Assembly (NCBI GenBank): GCA_024707075.1
Contig: JANQAK010000001.1
Span: 580,001-644,000 of the forward strand
DNA length: 64,000 nucleotides
Direction of reading: 5' to 3'
DNA from: Afipia sp.
Lineage (GTDB): Bacteria; Pseudomonadota; Alphaproteobacteria; Rhizobiales; Xanthobacteraceae
The position numbers were made by a program, and so were the translations under genes. Shown in pieces: positions 30,717 to 40,110 of the stretch (positions are counted from its first letter, which is position 1; every line of letters begins with the position of its first letter). Under the pieces are notes generated by a model, which had not been told where the DNA came from, made no database searches, and saw only the letters and a list, made by a program, of their open reading frames with translations.

Positions 30717-32113
30717 TCAGCCCGAATTTTGCTCTTTTTCCAGCCGCTTGAGCCATTCCTTGGCCTGCGCGCGGACATTGGCCGGGGCGGTGCCGCCGTA
30801 ACTCGTGCGGCTCTCCACCGAAGCCTGTACGGACAGCACATCGAGCGCCGCGGCGGTGATCTTCGGCTCGATCGCCTGCATCTCGGAGAGCGGTACTTTA
30901 TGCAAGGCCAGTCCTTGCTCCGACGCCTTGGCGACGATGCGGCCGGTGACATGATGCGCGTCGCGGAACGGCATCTTCAGCGTGCGCACCAGCCAGTCGG
31001 CCAGATCGGTTGCGGTGGCATAGCCCTCACCTGCCGCCACTTTCATGCGCGCCTCTTCCGGCACCAGATCGAGCGTCATGCCGGTCATGGCGCGGATCGC
31101 CAGCGACAGCGCCGCGAAGGCCTCCATCGCGCCTTCCTTGTCTTCCTGCATGTCCTTTTGATAAGCGAGCGGAAGTCCCTTCATCACGATCAAGAGCGCC
31201 GTCAGCGAGCCGATGACGCGTCCCGTTTTGGCGCGCACAAGTTCGGCGGCATCGGGATTTCTCTTCTGCGGCATGATCGACGAGCCGGTGGTGAACTTGT
31301 CCGACAGCCGCACCAGTCCCACCAATGGCGAGGTCCAGATCACGATCTCTTCGGCGAAGCGCGACAGATGCACTGCCGCGATTGCCGCCGCCGACAGCGT
31401 CTCCAGCACGAAGTCGCGATCGGACACCGCGTCCAGCGAATTTGCCATCGGCCGGTCGAAACCGAGCGCGCTTGCGGTGGCATGACGATCGATCGGAAAC
31501 GACGTTCCCGCCAGCGCGGCGGCGCCGAGCGGACTTTCGTTCAGCCGCTTGCGAGCATCGGCGAACCGGCCGCGATCGCGCGCCGCCATTTCGGTGTAGG
31601 CCAAAAGATGATGACCGAAGGTCACCGGCTGCGCGGTCTGCAAATGGGTGAAGCCCGGCATCACGGTGTCGGCGTGCTCGATGGCGCGATCGACCAGCGC
31701 GCGCTGAAATCCGGCCAGCGCCTTGTCGATGTCGTCGATGACGTCGCGAACATAGAGCCGGAAATCGGTCGCGACCTGATCGTTGCGCGAACGCGCGGTG
31801 TGCAGACGGCCAGCCGCAGGCCGATCAGTTCGCCGAGCCTGCTCTCGACATTCATGTGGATGTCTTCGAGCGCGCGCTTGAAGGTGAAAGAGCCCTTGCC
31901 GATCTCTGACAAAATCGTGTCTAGACCGCCCGCGATGTTTTTTGCATCGTTCGCCGTAATGATGCCTTGAGCGGCAAGCATGGCTGCATGGGCCTTGGAC
32001 GCGGCGATGTCCTGGGCGTAAAGGTGCTGATCGACGTCGATGGAGACGTTGATCTCCTCCATGATCGCATCGGGGCTTTCACCGAAGCGGCCGCCCCACA
32101 TCTTGTTGCTCAT
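30717..32113 (-). pseudogene. argH: Argininosuccinate lyase ArgH, frameshifted
   Basis: Last step of arginine synthesis. N-terminal frame: [22 protein letters not shown] through [17 protein letters not shown]-terminal frame: [22 protein letters not shown], the catalytic-loop [20 protein letters not shown], and DLADWLVR. The junction at 31818-31822 (plus strand AGGCC) lacks one C: restoring it yields [16 protein letters not shown], the expected active-site motif. Corrected length about 465 is normal. A required enzyme with a one-base homopolymer deletion, so a sequencing error is the likely cause. Confidence 0.93.
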
Positions 32114-32179
32114 CTTTATCCCGCCAAACGTCTTCGCAAAATTCCACTCACCACCATCGCAACCGATCTGTCCCGGAGT

Positions 32180-32866
32180 ATGACAAGCAAGATGCCTGAA
32201 CCCGTCCAGCAACACACCGGCCAGCCCCGAAAACCCTTCCGCCGCATTCCGATGGTGATCGCCGCCATCCTTATAGGCGCGGCGATCGGATATGTCGGGG
32301 TATACGGGATCGGTGGGTTAACAGGCAATCCGCCCGGCGACCCGGCGTGCCGTCCGGCGGTCGATCTGGCCAAAAAAATCGCCCCCTTGGCGCGCGGCGA
32401 GGTGGCGGCATTAACCATGGCGACCAGCCCGCTACGCGTGCCGGACCTCGCCTTCGACGACGCCGACGGCAAACCGCGCAAGCTGTCCGAGTGGCGCGGC
32501 AAAACAGTGCTCGTCAATCTGTGGGCGACGTGGTGCGTGCCGTGCCGGAAGGAAATGCCGGCGCTGGACGACCTGCAAGGCAAGCTCGGCGGGCCAGGCT
32601 TCGAGGTGGTCGCCATCAACATCGACACCCGCGACCTCGACAAGCCGAAGACCTTCCTGAAGGAGGCCTCCCTCACCCGCCTCGGCTATTTCGCCGACCC
32701 GAAGGCCAAGGTGTTTCAGGAGTTGAAAGCCGTCGGCCGTGCATTGGGAATGCCGACCTCCATCCTCGTCGATGGCGCGGGCTGCGAAATCGCCACCATT
32801 GCCGGTCCCGCCGAATGGGCCAGCGACGACGCGGTGAAACTCATCAAGGCGGCCTCCGGGCAATAA
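32180..32866 (+). CDS. tlpA: TlpA-type membrane-anchored thioredoxin
   Basis: Periplasmic thiol-disulfide reductase anchored by an N-terminal helix ([21 protein letters not shown]). Thioredoxin fold with active site [13 protein letters not shown] and the cis-Pro segment MPTSILVD; an extra Cys pair-like PACRPAV and GAGCEIA are seen. Bradyrhizobium TlpA reduces Cu-chaperone and CoxB cysteines for cytochrome oxidase assembly. Divergent from argH, as is typical. Start ATG 32180 or 32192; the SD-like CGGAG better suits the second. Confidence 0.9.
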   Translation: MTSKMPEPVQQHTGQPRKPFRRIPMVIAAILIGAAIGYVGVYGIGGLTGNPPGDPACRPAVDLAKKIAPLARGEVAALTMATSPLRVPDLAFDDADGKPRKLSEWRGKTVLVNLWATWCVPCRKEMPALDDLQGKLGGPGFEVVAINIDTRDLDKPKTFLKEASLTRLGYFADPKAKVFQELKAVGRALGMPTSILVDGAGCEIATIAGPAEWASDDAVKLIKAASGQ

Positions 32867-32891
32867 GTTGCGGTTCCATCCAATGCGTGAC

Positions 32892-32932
32892 TTGACGGTA
32901 TCGTGCACGCGCCTATACTTAACCATATGGTT
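32892..32932 (+). promoter_or_regulatory. Promoter and AACC-N4-GGTT operator of ArsR locus 2
   Basis: TTGACG (32892-32897), 16-nt spacer, TATACT (32914-32919), then the palindrome AACCATATGGTT (32921-32932) which contains the ATG start codon (32927). Initiation about 7 nt after the -10 box would fall at or next to the ATG, implying a leaderless mRNA with the operator over +1. Confidence 0.78.
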
Positions 32933-33376
32933 TACTATTCGTCCGACAGCCTGAACCGTGTTTTTGCCGCCGTCGCGGACCCCACGCGGCGTGCGCTGCT
33001 CGCCGAACTGGAAGGACGCGAGAGCGTCACGATCAGCGAGCTGGCGAAACCTTTCACCATGTCGCTGCCCGCCGTCATGAAGCATCTCGACGTGCTCTCG
33101 GACGCCGGACTGATTACCAAAACAAAGACAGGACGCACGGTGACGTGCCGCCTGAACGCGGCCCCGATGGAGCAGGCCATGGAATGGCTCAGCCGCTATC
33201 AGCGCTTCTGGACCGCGCAACTCGAGCGTCTCGCCGCTTTTGTGGAGAAGGACTTATGCTCACCCAGCCAAGCCTCACCCTCGCCCGACGGCTCAACGCC
33301 CCCGCCGAAAGGGTCTTCGAAGCGTGGACGGCCCCCGAAAAAATCGTCCAGTGGTTCGGACCCGGACACACCGTAG
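32927..33376 (+). CDS. ArsR family transcriptional regulator (locus 2)
   Basis: Winged-helix repressor, MVYYSSDSLNRVFAAVADPTRRALLAEL, recognition helix MSLPAVMKHLDVLSDAGLI and wing KTGRTVTCRL. The conserved domain ends near FVEKD; the remaining ~40 residues are Pro/Ser/Lys-rich and overlap the next gene by 121 nt in another frame. ATG 32927 is embedded in the operator and no SD is visible, consistent with leaderless translation. It begins a five-gene run (AHSA1, DUF1428, PhnB-like, VOC). Confidence 0.9.
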   Translation: MVYYSSDSLNRVFAAVADPTRRALLAELEGRESVTISELAKPFTMSLPAVMKHLDVLSDAGLITKTKTGRTVTCRLNAAPMEQAMEWLSRYQRFWTAQLERLAAFVEKDLCSPSQASPSPDGSTPPPKGSSKRGRPPKKSSSGSDPDTP

Positions 33377-33690
33377 GCGACAGCGTCAAGGCCGACATGG
33401 ATGTGCGCGTCGGCGGCCAGTTCCGCATCAGTTTCAAGACCGACGACGGCGCGTATCACGAGGTCGGCGGCAAGTATCTCGAAGTGACGCCGCCGCAACG
33501 GCTGGTGTTTAGCTGGGCGTGGCACTCGACGCCGGAGCGCGTGTCACAGGTCACCGTGGCGCTGCGTGCGGAAGGCGACGTCACACTGCTGACCCTGACC
33601 CACGACAAGTTCTTCAACGAGGAAGCCCGCGACGGTCACATTCGCGGTTGGACCGGAACCCTCGACAAGCTCGAAAGGTTCTTTGCGTAA
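33256..33690 (+). CDS. SRPBCC/AHSA1 domain protein
   Basis: 144 residues from ATG 33256 with GGAGAAGG upstream inside the arsR gene. LARRLNAPAERVFEAWTAPEKIVQWFGPG, VGGQFRISFKTDDG and the terminal GWTGTLDKLERFF match AHSA1 proteins. The long out-of-phase overlap with arsR enforces translational coupling. Ligand unknown. Confidence 0.9.
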   Translation: MLTQPSLTLARRLNAPAERVFEAWTAPEKIVQWFGPGHTVGDSVKADMDVRVGGQFRISFKTDDGAYHEVGGKYLEVTPPQRLVFSWAWHSTPERVSQVTVALRAEGDVTLLTLTHDKFFNEEARDGHIRGWTGTLDKLERFFA

Positions 33691-33754
33691 GGCACCGGCA
33701 TGCACCCGGTATCACCGTAACGCACCACGCGTTCGAACATCGAAAGGAAACGAG

Positions 33755-34114
33755 ATGCAATACGTCGATGGATTTGTTTTGCCCGTCCCCAAGAAAAACA
33801 TGAAAGCCTACAAGGCCATGGCCAAGACGGCCTGCAAGGTCTGGCTCGACCACGGCGCGCTGGATTATCGCGAATGCGTCGCCGAGGACGTCAAGCCCGG
33901 CAAGCTGACGTCGTTTCCGCAGAGCGTGAAACTGAAGACCGGCGAGACCGTGGTGTTCTCCTGGATCACCTACAAGTCGCGCAAGCACCGCGACGCCGTG
34001 ATGGCCAAGGTGATGAAGGATCCGCGGATCGCGAAAATGATGGACCCGAAAAAGATGCCGTTCGACGCCAAGCGCATGTTCTTCGGCGGCTTCGACACCA
34101 TCGTCACGGCCTGA
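33755..34114 (+). CDS. DUF1428 domain-containing protein
   Basis: 119 residues, MQYVDGFVLPVPKKNMKAYKAMA, conserved DYRECVAEDV, SWITYKSRKHRDAVMAKVMKDP and the closing FDAKRMFFGGFDTIV. DUF1428 proteins have a dimeric ferredoxin-like (ABM) fold and no assigned reaction. GAAAGGAAACG precedes the ATG. Third gene of the ArsR locus 2 run. Confidence 0.92.
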   Translation: MQYVDGFVLPVPKKNMKAYKAMAKTACKVWLDHGALDYRECVAEDVKPGKLTSFPQSVKLKTGETVVFSWITYKSRKHRDAVMAKVMKDPRIAKMMDPKKMPFDAKRMFFGGFDTIVTA

Positions 34115-34156
34115 CCCGGTCACCCATCCATTGTCTGACAATTAGGGAGTAGCGTC

Positions 34157-34630
34157 ATGCAGACCATCGTGCCCTGCCTGTTCTTCGACGGCAAAGCCGA
34201 GGACGCCGTCAACTTCTACAAGTCTGTCTTCACGTCCGCCAAAGTCGGCCATATTTCGCGCTATGGCGACAACATGCCAATGCCCAAGGGCTCGGTCATG
34301 ACGGCGGAATTTGAGATCGAGGGACAGAAGTTTTTGGCGCTGAACGGACCTCCGATGTTCTCCTTTTCACCAGCCATCTCGTTCATGGTGAACTGCGAAA
34401 CTCAGCAGGACATCGACTACTATTGGGAGAAGCTCTCCGAAGGCGGCGAGACGCAGCAGTGCGGCTGGCTCAAGGACAAGTTTGGCATGTCGTGGCAGGT
34501 CGTTCCGAACGAGATGCCCCACCTGATGGGGAGCGCGTCGCCCGCTCAGTCTCAGAAGATGATGGAAGCGGTCATGCAGATGACGAAGCTCGACATCAAA
34601 ACCCTGAAGCAGGCGTATGAACAGGGCTAG
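34157..34630 (+). CDS. PhnB-like VOC superfamily protein
   Basis: 157 residues: TIVPCLFFDGKAEDAVNFYKSVF, MTAEFEIEGQKFLALNGPP and GWLKDKFGMSWQVVP, the motif set of the family once labelled 3-demethylubiquinone-9 3-methyltransferase. No methyltransferase motifs are present, so that old name should not be used. Fourth gene of the ArsR locus 2 run. Confidence 0.9.
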   Translation: MQTIVPCLFFDGKAEDAVNFYKSVFTSAKVGHISRYGDNMPMPKGSVMTAEFEIEGQKFLALNGPPMFSFSPAISFMVNCETQQDIDYYWEKLSEGGETQQCGWLKDKFGMSWQVVPNEMPHLMGSASPAQSQKMMEAVMQMTKLDIKTLKQAYEQG

Positions 34631-34730
34631 CGCCATCGCCTTGCCCCGCGCCACAGACAGCCTCTACACGCGCGCCTTTGACATTGCGTGGCGCTACGCC
34701 GAACAGATCACCGGAACGGAGGAGACGAGC

Positions 34731-35108
34731 ATGGCGTCCCACGGCCATTTCCACTGGAATGAACTGATGACTCCCGACGCGGAGCGGGCCAAGCAGTTCT
34801 ACCGGACAACCATCGGCTGGACCTTCGAGCCGATGCCCATGGATGACGGCGCGACCTACTGGATCGCCTGCACCGGCAGAACAAGGGTCGCCGGAATCTT
34901 TCCGACCAACCGGCCCGCTTTCGAAGGCGTGCTGGAAGGCTGGATGCCCTATCTGGCGGTAGACGACGTGGATGAGCGCGTGAAGGTGGCTGTCGCGAAC
35001 GGGGCACAGTTGATGCGGCCGATTTTCGATATTCCCGATATCGGGCGCATCGCCATCCTCACCGAGCCCGGCGGTGCCGGCATCGGATGGATCACGCCGA
35101 CCGGATAA
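34731..35108 (+). CDS. VOC family glyoxalase-like protein
   Basis: 125 residues from ATG 34731 (GGAGACGAGC upstream): HGHFHWNELMTPDAERAKQFYRTTIGWTFE, then AVDDVDERVKVAVANGA and the C-terminal TEPGGAGIGW. Single glyoxalase/bleomycin-resistance module. Last of the ArsR locus 2 genes; an upstream in-frame extension to 34617 overlaps the preceding gene and has no motif support. Confidence 0.88.
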   Translation: MASHGHFHWNELMTPDAERAKQFYRTTIGWTFEPMPMDDGATYWIACTGRTRVAGIFPTNRPAFEGVLEGWMPYLAVDDVDERVKVAVANGAQLMRPIFDIPDIGRIAILTEPGGAGIGWITPTG

Positions 35109-35114
35109 CCGACT

Positions 35115-35309
35115 TCAGACCGAAATATCGAGATTGCCGCCGACGCCCGGCGCGTTATTCGCTGCCGGTGCGTTCTGAGCCGGATCGAGCAGTTGCAGCA
35201 CCGATTGTTCTGAATTGATGTTCTGCTTCAGGACGCTGGTCGCGATCTGCTGCTGGGTATTGGCCGCCTGCATGGCCATCATGCTGCTGACGATACTCAT
35301 CAAGTCCAT
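35115..35309 (-). CDS. YjfB family putative motility protein
   Basis: 64 residues: MDLMSIVSSMMAMQAANTQQQI at the N-terminus, then VLKQNINSEQSVLQLL. This short helical family (YjfB_motility) is linked by annotation to flagellar motility, without a known mechanism. No flagellar genes are in the window. The stop lies 7 nt from the end of the convergent VOC gene. Confidence 0.75.
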   Translation of the reverse strand: MDLMSIVSSMMAMQAANTQQQIATSVLKQNINSEQSVLQLLDPAQNAPAANNAPGVGGNLDISV

Positions 35310-35392
35310 GACAAACGCACCCGCTCCAATCGACGTGGCGGGACACTAGCCGGAAACGGTTAATGAATCTTGGACAAACGCCGCGCGGCGGA

Positions 35393-36271
35393 TCAGCGCG
35401 TCGGGACCGGCTTGTCGCCACGATAGTCGTAGAAGCCGCGCTGCGACTTGCGGCCGAGCCAGCCGGCCTCGACATATTTCACCAGCAGCGGGCACGGGCG
35501 ATACTTCGAATCCGCCAAACCCTCGTGCAGCACCTGCATGATCGACAGACAGGTATCGAGGCCGATGAAGTCCGCCAGTTCGAGCGGCCCCATCGGATGA
35601 TGGGCACCGAGCTTCATGGCCGCGTCGATGGCCTCGACGTTGCCGACGCCTTCATACAGCGTGTAGATCGCCTCGTTGATCATCGGCAGCAGGATGCGGT
35701 TGACGATGAAAGCCGGGAAATCCTCCGAGACGGCGATCTGCTTGCCGAGCTTGGTGACGAATTGGCGCGCGGTATCGAACGTCGCGTCGTCGGTAGCGAT
35801 GCCGCGGATCAGTTCGACCAGTTCCATCACCGGAACCGGATTCATGAAATGGATGCCGATGAAGCGCTCAGGCCGATCTGTCGAGGCCGCAAGGCGGGTG
35901 ATCGAGATCGACGACGTATTGGACGCGATGATCGCCTCGGGCCGCAGCACCGCGCAGACATCGTGGAAAATCTTGCGCTTGATGTCTTCCTTCTCGACCG
36001 CGCTCTCGATCACGAGATCGCAGGCGGCCAGACCTTCGATAGTGTCCGACGACGTGATCTTGTCGAGCGCACGCTTGTGCGCTTCTTCGGTGATGGTCTT
36101 CCGGGCGACCTGACGCGACAGGTTGCCGTTGATGGTGGCCATCGCCGACTTAAGCCGGTCGGCTGACACATCGTTGAGCACCACATTGAAGCCCGCCAAT
36201 GCGGCAACATGGGCGATGCCGTTGCCCATCTGCCCCGACCCAATCACACCAACCGTCTTGATCGCTACCAT
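35393..36271 (-). CDS. hbdA: 3-hydroxybutyryl-CoA dehydrogenase
   Basis: NAD-dependent oxidation/reduction of 3-hydroxybutyryl-CoA. 292 residues: Rossmann motif VIGSGQMGNGIAHVAA, SNTSSISITRLA, catalytic His in GIHFMNPVPVMELVE and the C-terminal DFPAFIVNRILLPMINEA and PMGPLELADFIGLD. Ends YDY. ATG 36271. It follows etfB-etfA on the same strand after 178 nt, tying fatty-acid/PHB-type dehydrogenation to the electron-transfer flavoprotein. Confidence 0.95.
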   Translation of the reverse strand: MVAIKTVGVIGSGQMGNGIAHVAALAGFNVVLNDVSADRLKSAMATINGNLSRQVARKTITEEAHKRALDKITSSDTIEGLAACDLVIESAVEKEDIKRKIFHDVCAVLRPEAIIASNTSSISITRLAASTDRPERFIGIHFMNPVPVMELVELIRGIATDDATFDTARQFVTKLGKQIAVSEDFPAFIVNRILLPMINEAIYTLYEGVGNVEAIDAAMKLGAHHPMGPLELADFIGLDTCLSIMQVLHEGLADSKYRPCPLLVKYVEAGWLGRKSQRGFYDYRGDKPVPTR

Positions 36272-36449
36272 TCGCTTCCGGTCTCTGCGGCTTTCGGTTT
36301 CTGGGTTCTCGGTCTCTCGGGATACGGCAATCGCTCTGCCGCGCCCCTTCAACAGTACGTCAGACACCGGCGGGCGTTTCAGAATTCCCGCCGGGTCCGG
36401 CGTGCAGCATAACACGATCCCGGCGCATCGCGCGCCGGGACGTCAGTTG

Positions 36450-37385
36450 TCAAAGCGCGGCGGTCAGTTCCGGAACCGCCTGATAGAGGTCGGCGACCAG
36501 ACCGAAATCCGCGACCTGGAAGATCGGGGCATCTTCGTCCTTGTTGATCGCGACGATCACCTTGGAGTCCTTCATGCCGGCGAGATGCTGGATCGCACCG
36601 GAAATGCCGATGGCGATGTACAGCTCGGGCGCGACCACCTTGCCGGTCTGACCGACCTGCCAATCGTTCGGCGCGTAGCCGGCGTCCACCGCAGCGCGCG
36701 AGGCGCCGACGCCGGCGCCGAGCTTGTCGGCGAGCGGCTCGATGTACTTGGCGAAGTTCTCGCGGCTCTGCATGGCGCGGCCACCGGACACGATGATCTT
36801 GGCCGAGGTCAGTTCCGGCCGGTCGCTCTTGGCGACTTCCTCGCCGACGAAACTCGACAGCGCCGGATCGGCCGCGGCCGCAGCGTTTTCCACGGACGCG
36901 CTGCCGCCATCGCCCGCCGCGCCGAATGTGGAGGTGCGCACGGTGATGACCTTCTTGGCATCCTTCGACTTCACGGTCTGGATCGCGTTGCCCGCATAGA
37001 TCGGCCGCTCGAACGTATCGGGCGAAACGACCTTGATGATCTCGGAGATCTGCATCACATCGAGCAGGGCTGCGACGCGCGGCATCACGTTCTTGAAGCG
37101 CGAGGTCGCAGGCGCGACGAAAGCGTCATACGAACCGCCCAGCGAGACGATCAGTGCGGCCAGCGGCTCGGCCAGATCATGCTCATAGATCGCGTTCTCC
37201 GCGAGCAGGACCTTGGTGACGCCCTTGAGCTTCGCAGCCGCTTCGGCGGCGCCCTTGGTGCCCTCGCCGCCACCCGCCACCAGAACGTGGACGTCAGCGC
37301 CGAGCGCGGCCGCAGCCGTCAACGCCTTGTTGGTAGAATCCTTGAGGGTGGCGTGGTCGTGTTCGGCAATCAGCAATGTAGCCAT
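36450..37385 (-). CDS. etfA: Electron transfer flavoprotein subunit alpha
   Basis: 311 residues. FAD-binding C-terminal domain with [44 protein letters not shown] signature (GQTGK) and the [18 protein letters not shown] motif. Passes electrons from acyl-CoA dehydrogenases to ETF:quinone oxidoreductase. Its ATG (37385) shares one base with the etfB stop region, so the two are coupled. Confidence 0.97.
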   Translation of the reverse strand: MATLLIAEHDHATLKDSTNKALTAAAALGADVHVLVAGGGEGTKGAAEAAAKLKGVTKVLLAENAIYEHDLAEPLAALIVSLGGSYDAFVAPATSRFKNVMPRVAALLDVMQISEIIKVVSPDTFERPIYAGNAIQTVKSKDAKKVITVRTSTFGAAGDGGSASVENAAAAADPALSSFVGEEVAKSDRPELTSAKIIVSGGRAMQSRENFAKYIEPLADKLGAGVGASRAAVDAGYAPNDWQVGQTGKVVAPELYIAIGISGAIQHLAGMKDSKVIVAINKDEDAPIFQVADFGLVADLYQAVPELTAAL

Positions 37386-38131
37386 CAGAGCGCCCCGACT
37401 TCCTTGAGTTTCGACACCAGTTCAGCGACGTCCTTGACCTTGACGCCCGCCTTGCGGCCCGGCGGTTCGGATGTCTTGAGAACTTCGAGACGCGGCGTGA
37501 GATCGACGCCGAACGTATCGGCGGCCTTCTCATCGATCGGCTTCTTCTTCGCCTTCATGATGTTGGGAAGGCTGGCGTAGCGCGGCTCGTTGAGACGCAG
37601 GTCGGTGGTGACGATCGCCGGTCCCTTGACCTTCACGGTCTGGAGGCCGCCGTCGACTTCACGCGTGACCTTGAAGTCCGATCCGTCGACTTCGAGCTTG
37701 GAGGCGAAGGTCGCCTGCGACCAGCCGAGCAACGCGGCCAGCATCTGGCCGGTCTGGTTGCTGTCGTCGTCGATGGCCTGCTTGCCGAGAATGACGAGGC
37801 CCGGCTTTTCTTCGTCCACCACGGCTTTGAGAATCTTGGCAACGGCGAGCGGCTCGACAGTGCCTTCGGCCTTCACGAGGATGCCGCGGTCGGCGCCCAT
37901 GGCGAGGCCGGTGCGGATGGTTTCCGACGCCTGCGCAGGTCCGATCGACACCACCACGACCTCGGTCGCCTTGCCGGCCTCTTTCAGGCGCAGGGCTTCC
38001 TCGACGGCGATTTCGTCGAACGGATTCATCGACATCTTGACGTTGGCGAGTTCGACACCCGTCCCGTCGCTCTTGACGCGAATTTTGACGTTGTAGTCAA
38101 CGACGCGTTTAACCGGCACCAGAACCTTCAT
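37385..38131 (-). CDS. etfB: Electron transfer flavoprotein subunit beta
   Basis: 248 residues: [45 protein letters not shown] and [22 protein letters not shown], the AMP-binding family signature. AAAGGGAACCG lies upstream of the ATG. First gene of etfB-etfA-hbdA. Confidence 0.97.
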   Translation of the reverse strand: MKVLVPVKRVVDYNVKIRVKSDGTGVELANVKMSMNPFDEIAVEEALRLKEAGKATEVVVVSIGPAQASETIRTGLAMGADRGILVKAEGTVEPLAVAKILKAVVDEEKPGLVILGKQAIDDDSNQTGQMLAALLGWSQATFASKLEVDGSDFKVTREVDGGLQTVKVKGPAIVTTDLRLNEPRYASLPNIMKAKKKPIDEKAADTFGVDLTPRLEVLKTSEPPGRKAGVKVKDVAELVSKLKEVGAL

Positions 38132-38262
38132 CGGTTCCCTTTCGTCCTGAATTGGTTGATCACTTCCACTTAAAGCAGCGGTTGGCGGCGGAACCTAATG
38201 GTCCCGCCAATCCGGGTCAACGCGCGAAAACTGGAAATCAAGGAAGGTATACCTAATATCTG

Positions 38263-38835
38263 TCACCGGTTCTGGCCGGGGACCCAGAGCACGTCGCGGG
38301 CGCCGTTGTCGTTAACCGCGCGGCTGGCCACGAACAGAAAATCCGACAGCCGGTTCAGATACTGGATGGCGGCATCGCTCACCGGCTCGTTCGGCTGGGA
38401 TGCCAGTTCCACCACCATGCGCTCCGCCCGGCGGCAGACGGTGCGCGCCAGATGCAGGTGGGCGGCGGCCGGCGTTCCGCCAGGCAAAATAAACGAGTTC
38501 AGCGGCGCGAGACTGGCGTTGAGCGCATCGATGTCATGTTCGAGCCGCTCGACCTGCGTCGCCAGCACGCGCAGCCGCTCCACCTTGCCCTCACGCTGCG
38601 GCACCGCCAGGTCGGCGCCGAGATCGAACAGGTCGTTCTGCACCCGTCCGAGCATGGCATCGATCGGCTGCGCCTGCCCCAGATGCAGACGAGCGACGCC
38701 GATGGCGGCGTTGGTTTCGTCGACGGTTCCATAGGCGCTGACGCGCAGGTCGTATTTCGGGCGGCGTTCGCCGCTGCCCAGCGCCGTGGTGCCGTCGTCA
38801 CCGGTGCGGGTATAAATCCGATTGAGAATGACCAT
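38263..38835 (-). CDS. PduO-type cob(I)alamin adenosyltransferase
   Basis: Makes adenosylcobalamin from cob(I)alamin and ATP. 190 residues from ATG 38835: MVILNRIYTRTGDDGTTALGSGERRPKYD (ATP-binding N-terminus), VDETNAAIG and the C-terminal YLNRLSDFLFVASRAVN. A further upstream ATG (38889) adds 18 residues without family support. It is followed upstream by a HIG1-like gene on the same strand. Confidence 0.95.
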   Translation of the reverse strand: MVILNRIYTRTGDDGTTALGSGERRPKYDLRVSAYGTVDETNAAIGVARLHLGQAQPIDAMLGRVQNDLFDLGADLAVPQREGKVERLRVLATQVERLEHDIDALNASLAPLNSFILPGGTPAAAHLHLARTVCRRAERMVVELASQPNEPVSDAAIQYLNRLSDFLFVASRAVNDNGARDVLWVPGQNR

Positions 38836-38889
38836 CGCGTCGATCCGTTTGGCAGTGGGGTAACGGTTGAACCGGTCCGCCTTCGTCAA

Positions 38890-39087
38890 TCAGCTTTTGC
38901 CGAGCATCCAGACGGCAAGCATCGCAATGACGATGGCAATGAACTGGAACAGCACGCGCAGCCGCATCAGCTTCTGCGAGGTGTTGGGCGAGCCGCCGCG
39001 CATCATATTGAACAGACCGAGCAGAAGCACGATCGTGACTGCGGCCAAGGCGATGGGAAGAGCAATACTGCTGAGAAACGATGACAT
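38890..39087 (-). CDS. HIG1-type twin-transmembrane small protein
   Basis: 65 residues with two helices (SSIALPIALAAVTIVLLLGLF and LFQFIAIVIAMLAVWML) separated by the loop RGGSPNTSQKLMRLRV, the HIG1/RCF1-like pattern of alphaproteobacterial small proteins. Possible role in cytochrome oxidase assembly is extrapolated from mitochondrial homologues. ATG 39087. Confidence 0.85.
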   Translation of the reverse strand: MSSFLSSIALPIALAAVTIVLLLGLFNMMRGGSPNTSQKLMRLRVLFQFIAIVIAMLAVWMLGKS

Positions 39088-39228
39088 AACGGCTACATAA
39101 CACCGGCTGAGCCGTCGCGCCATTCCCCGCCAAAAAATTGGCTGGAGAGCACCTTTTGCGTGCGCAACCGTACATGACTTTAATGCCTCGACGCGTTAAA
39201 TCATCGGTGTGATGGATCAGGGTGGAAT

Positions 39229-40110
39229 GTGAGGCAAATTCTCAAGGCCTTCAACGTCGCGCTCGATGCGTTCTACACGTTCCTGGCCGATGACGGCTGG
39301 GCGATTGCCAGCCACATCGCGCTGTCGGCGCTGATGGCGCTGTTTCCCTTCCTGATCGTGATTACCTCGCTCGCCGGGTTCTTCGGCTCCGAGGATCTTG
39401 CCGACCAGGCCGCCCAGCTCATGCTGGACACTTGGCCCTCGCAAGTGGCCAGCGCACTGTCCGGCGAAATTCACGATGTGCTGACCCAGTCGCACGGCGG
39501 GACGCTGACCATTGGCCTCGTGCTTGCAATATATTTTGCCTCGAACGGCGTCGAAAGCCTTCGCGTCGGACTTAACCGGGCCTACAGCGTGGTCGAGACG
39601 CGCCGCTGGTACTGGCTCCGCCTCGAATCGATCGGCTACACCATGATTGCGGCGGTGATGTCGCTGGCGATGGCATTTCTCATCGTGCTCGGTCCGCTCA
39701 TTCTGGCTTTCGCGCGGCGCTATGTTCCGCTGCGCGTCGAGCCCAACGAGAATCTTTTCAATCTCTTGCGTTACGGTCTCACCATCGCCGCGCTGATCGT
39801 CGCGCTGATTATCCTGCACAAGTGGCTGCCGGCAGGCACGCGCAGAATGCGCGACATCATGCCGGGCATCGTCGTGACGATGATCGCATCGCTGGTCTCC
39901 GGCATGGTGTTCGGCCAGTACCTCGCGCGCTTCGCCAGCAATTATGTCACGACCTATGCCGGACTCGCGTCGGTGATGATCGCACTGGTGTTCCTGTATT
40001 TCATCGCCGCGATTTTCGTCTACGGCGGCGAACTCAACGCCAGCATCGTCAAGGCGCGCGAGAACGCTCCGTCGCCTCAAGAAGCGCCGTCGCCAGCGCG
40101 CGCGGGCTGA
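39229..40110 (+). CDS. YihY/BrkB family inner-membrane protein
   Basis: 293 residues from GTG 39229, with about six helices. Family motifs: DDGWAIASHIALSALMALFPFLIV, YFASNGVESLRVGLNRAYSV, RRYWLRLESI-like WYWLRLESIGYT, and the final TYAGLASVMIALVFLYFIAAIFVYGGELNA. The old RNase BN name is incorrect for this family; role unknown. Its 3' end overlaps the convergent sensor kinase gene by 62 nt. Confidence 0.92.
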   Translation: MRQILKAFNVALDAFYTFLADDGWAIASHIALSALMALFPFLIVITSLAGFFGSEDLADQAAQLMLDTWPSQVASALSGEIHDVLTQSHGGTLTIGLVLAIYFASNGVESLRVGLNRAYSVVETRRWYWLRLESIGYTMIAAVMSLAMAFLIVLGPLILAFARRYVPLRVEPNENLFNLLRYGLTIAALIVALIILHKWLPAGTRRMRDIMPGIVVTMIASLVSGMVFGQYLARFASNYVTTYAGLASVMIALVFLYFIAAIFVYGGELNASIVKARENAPSPQEAPSPARAG

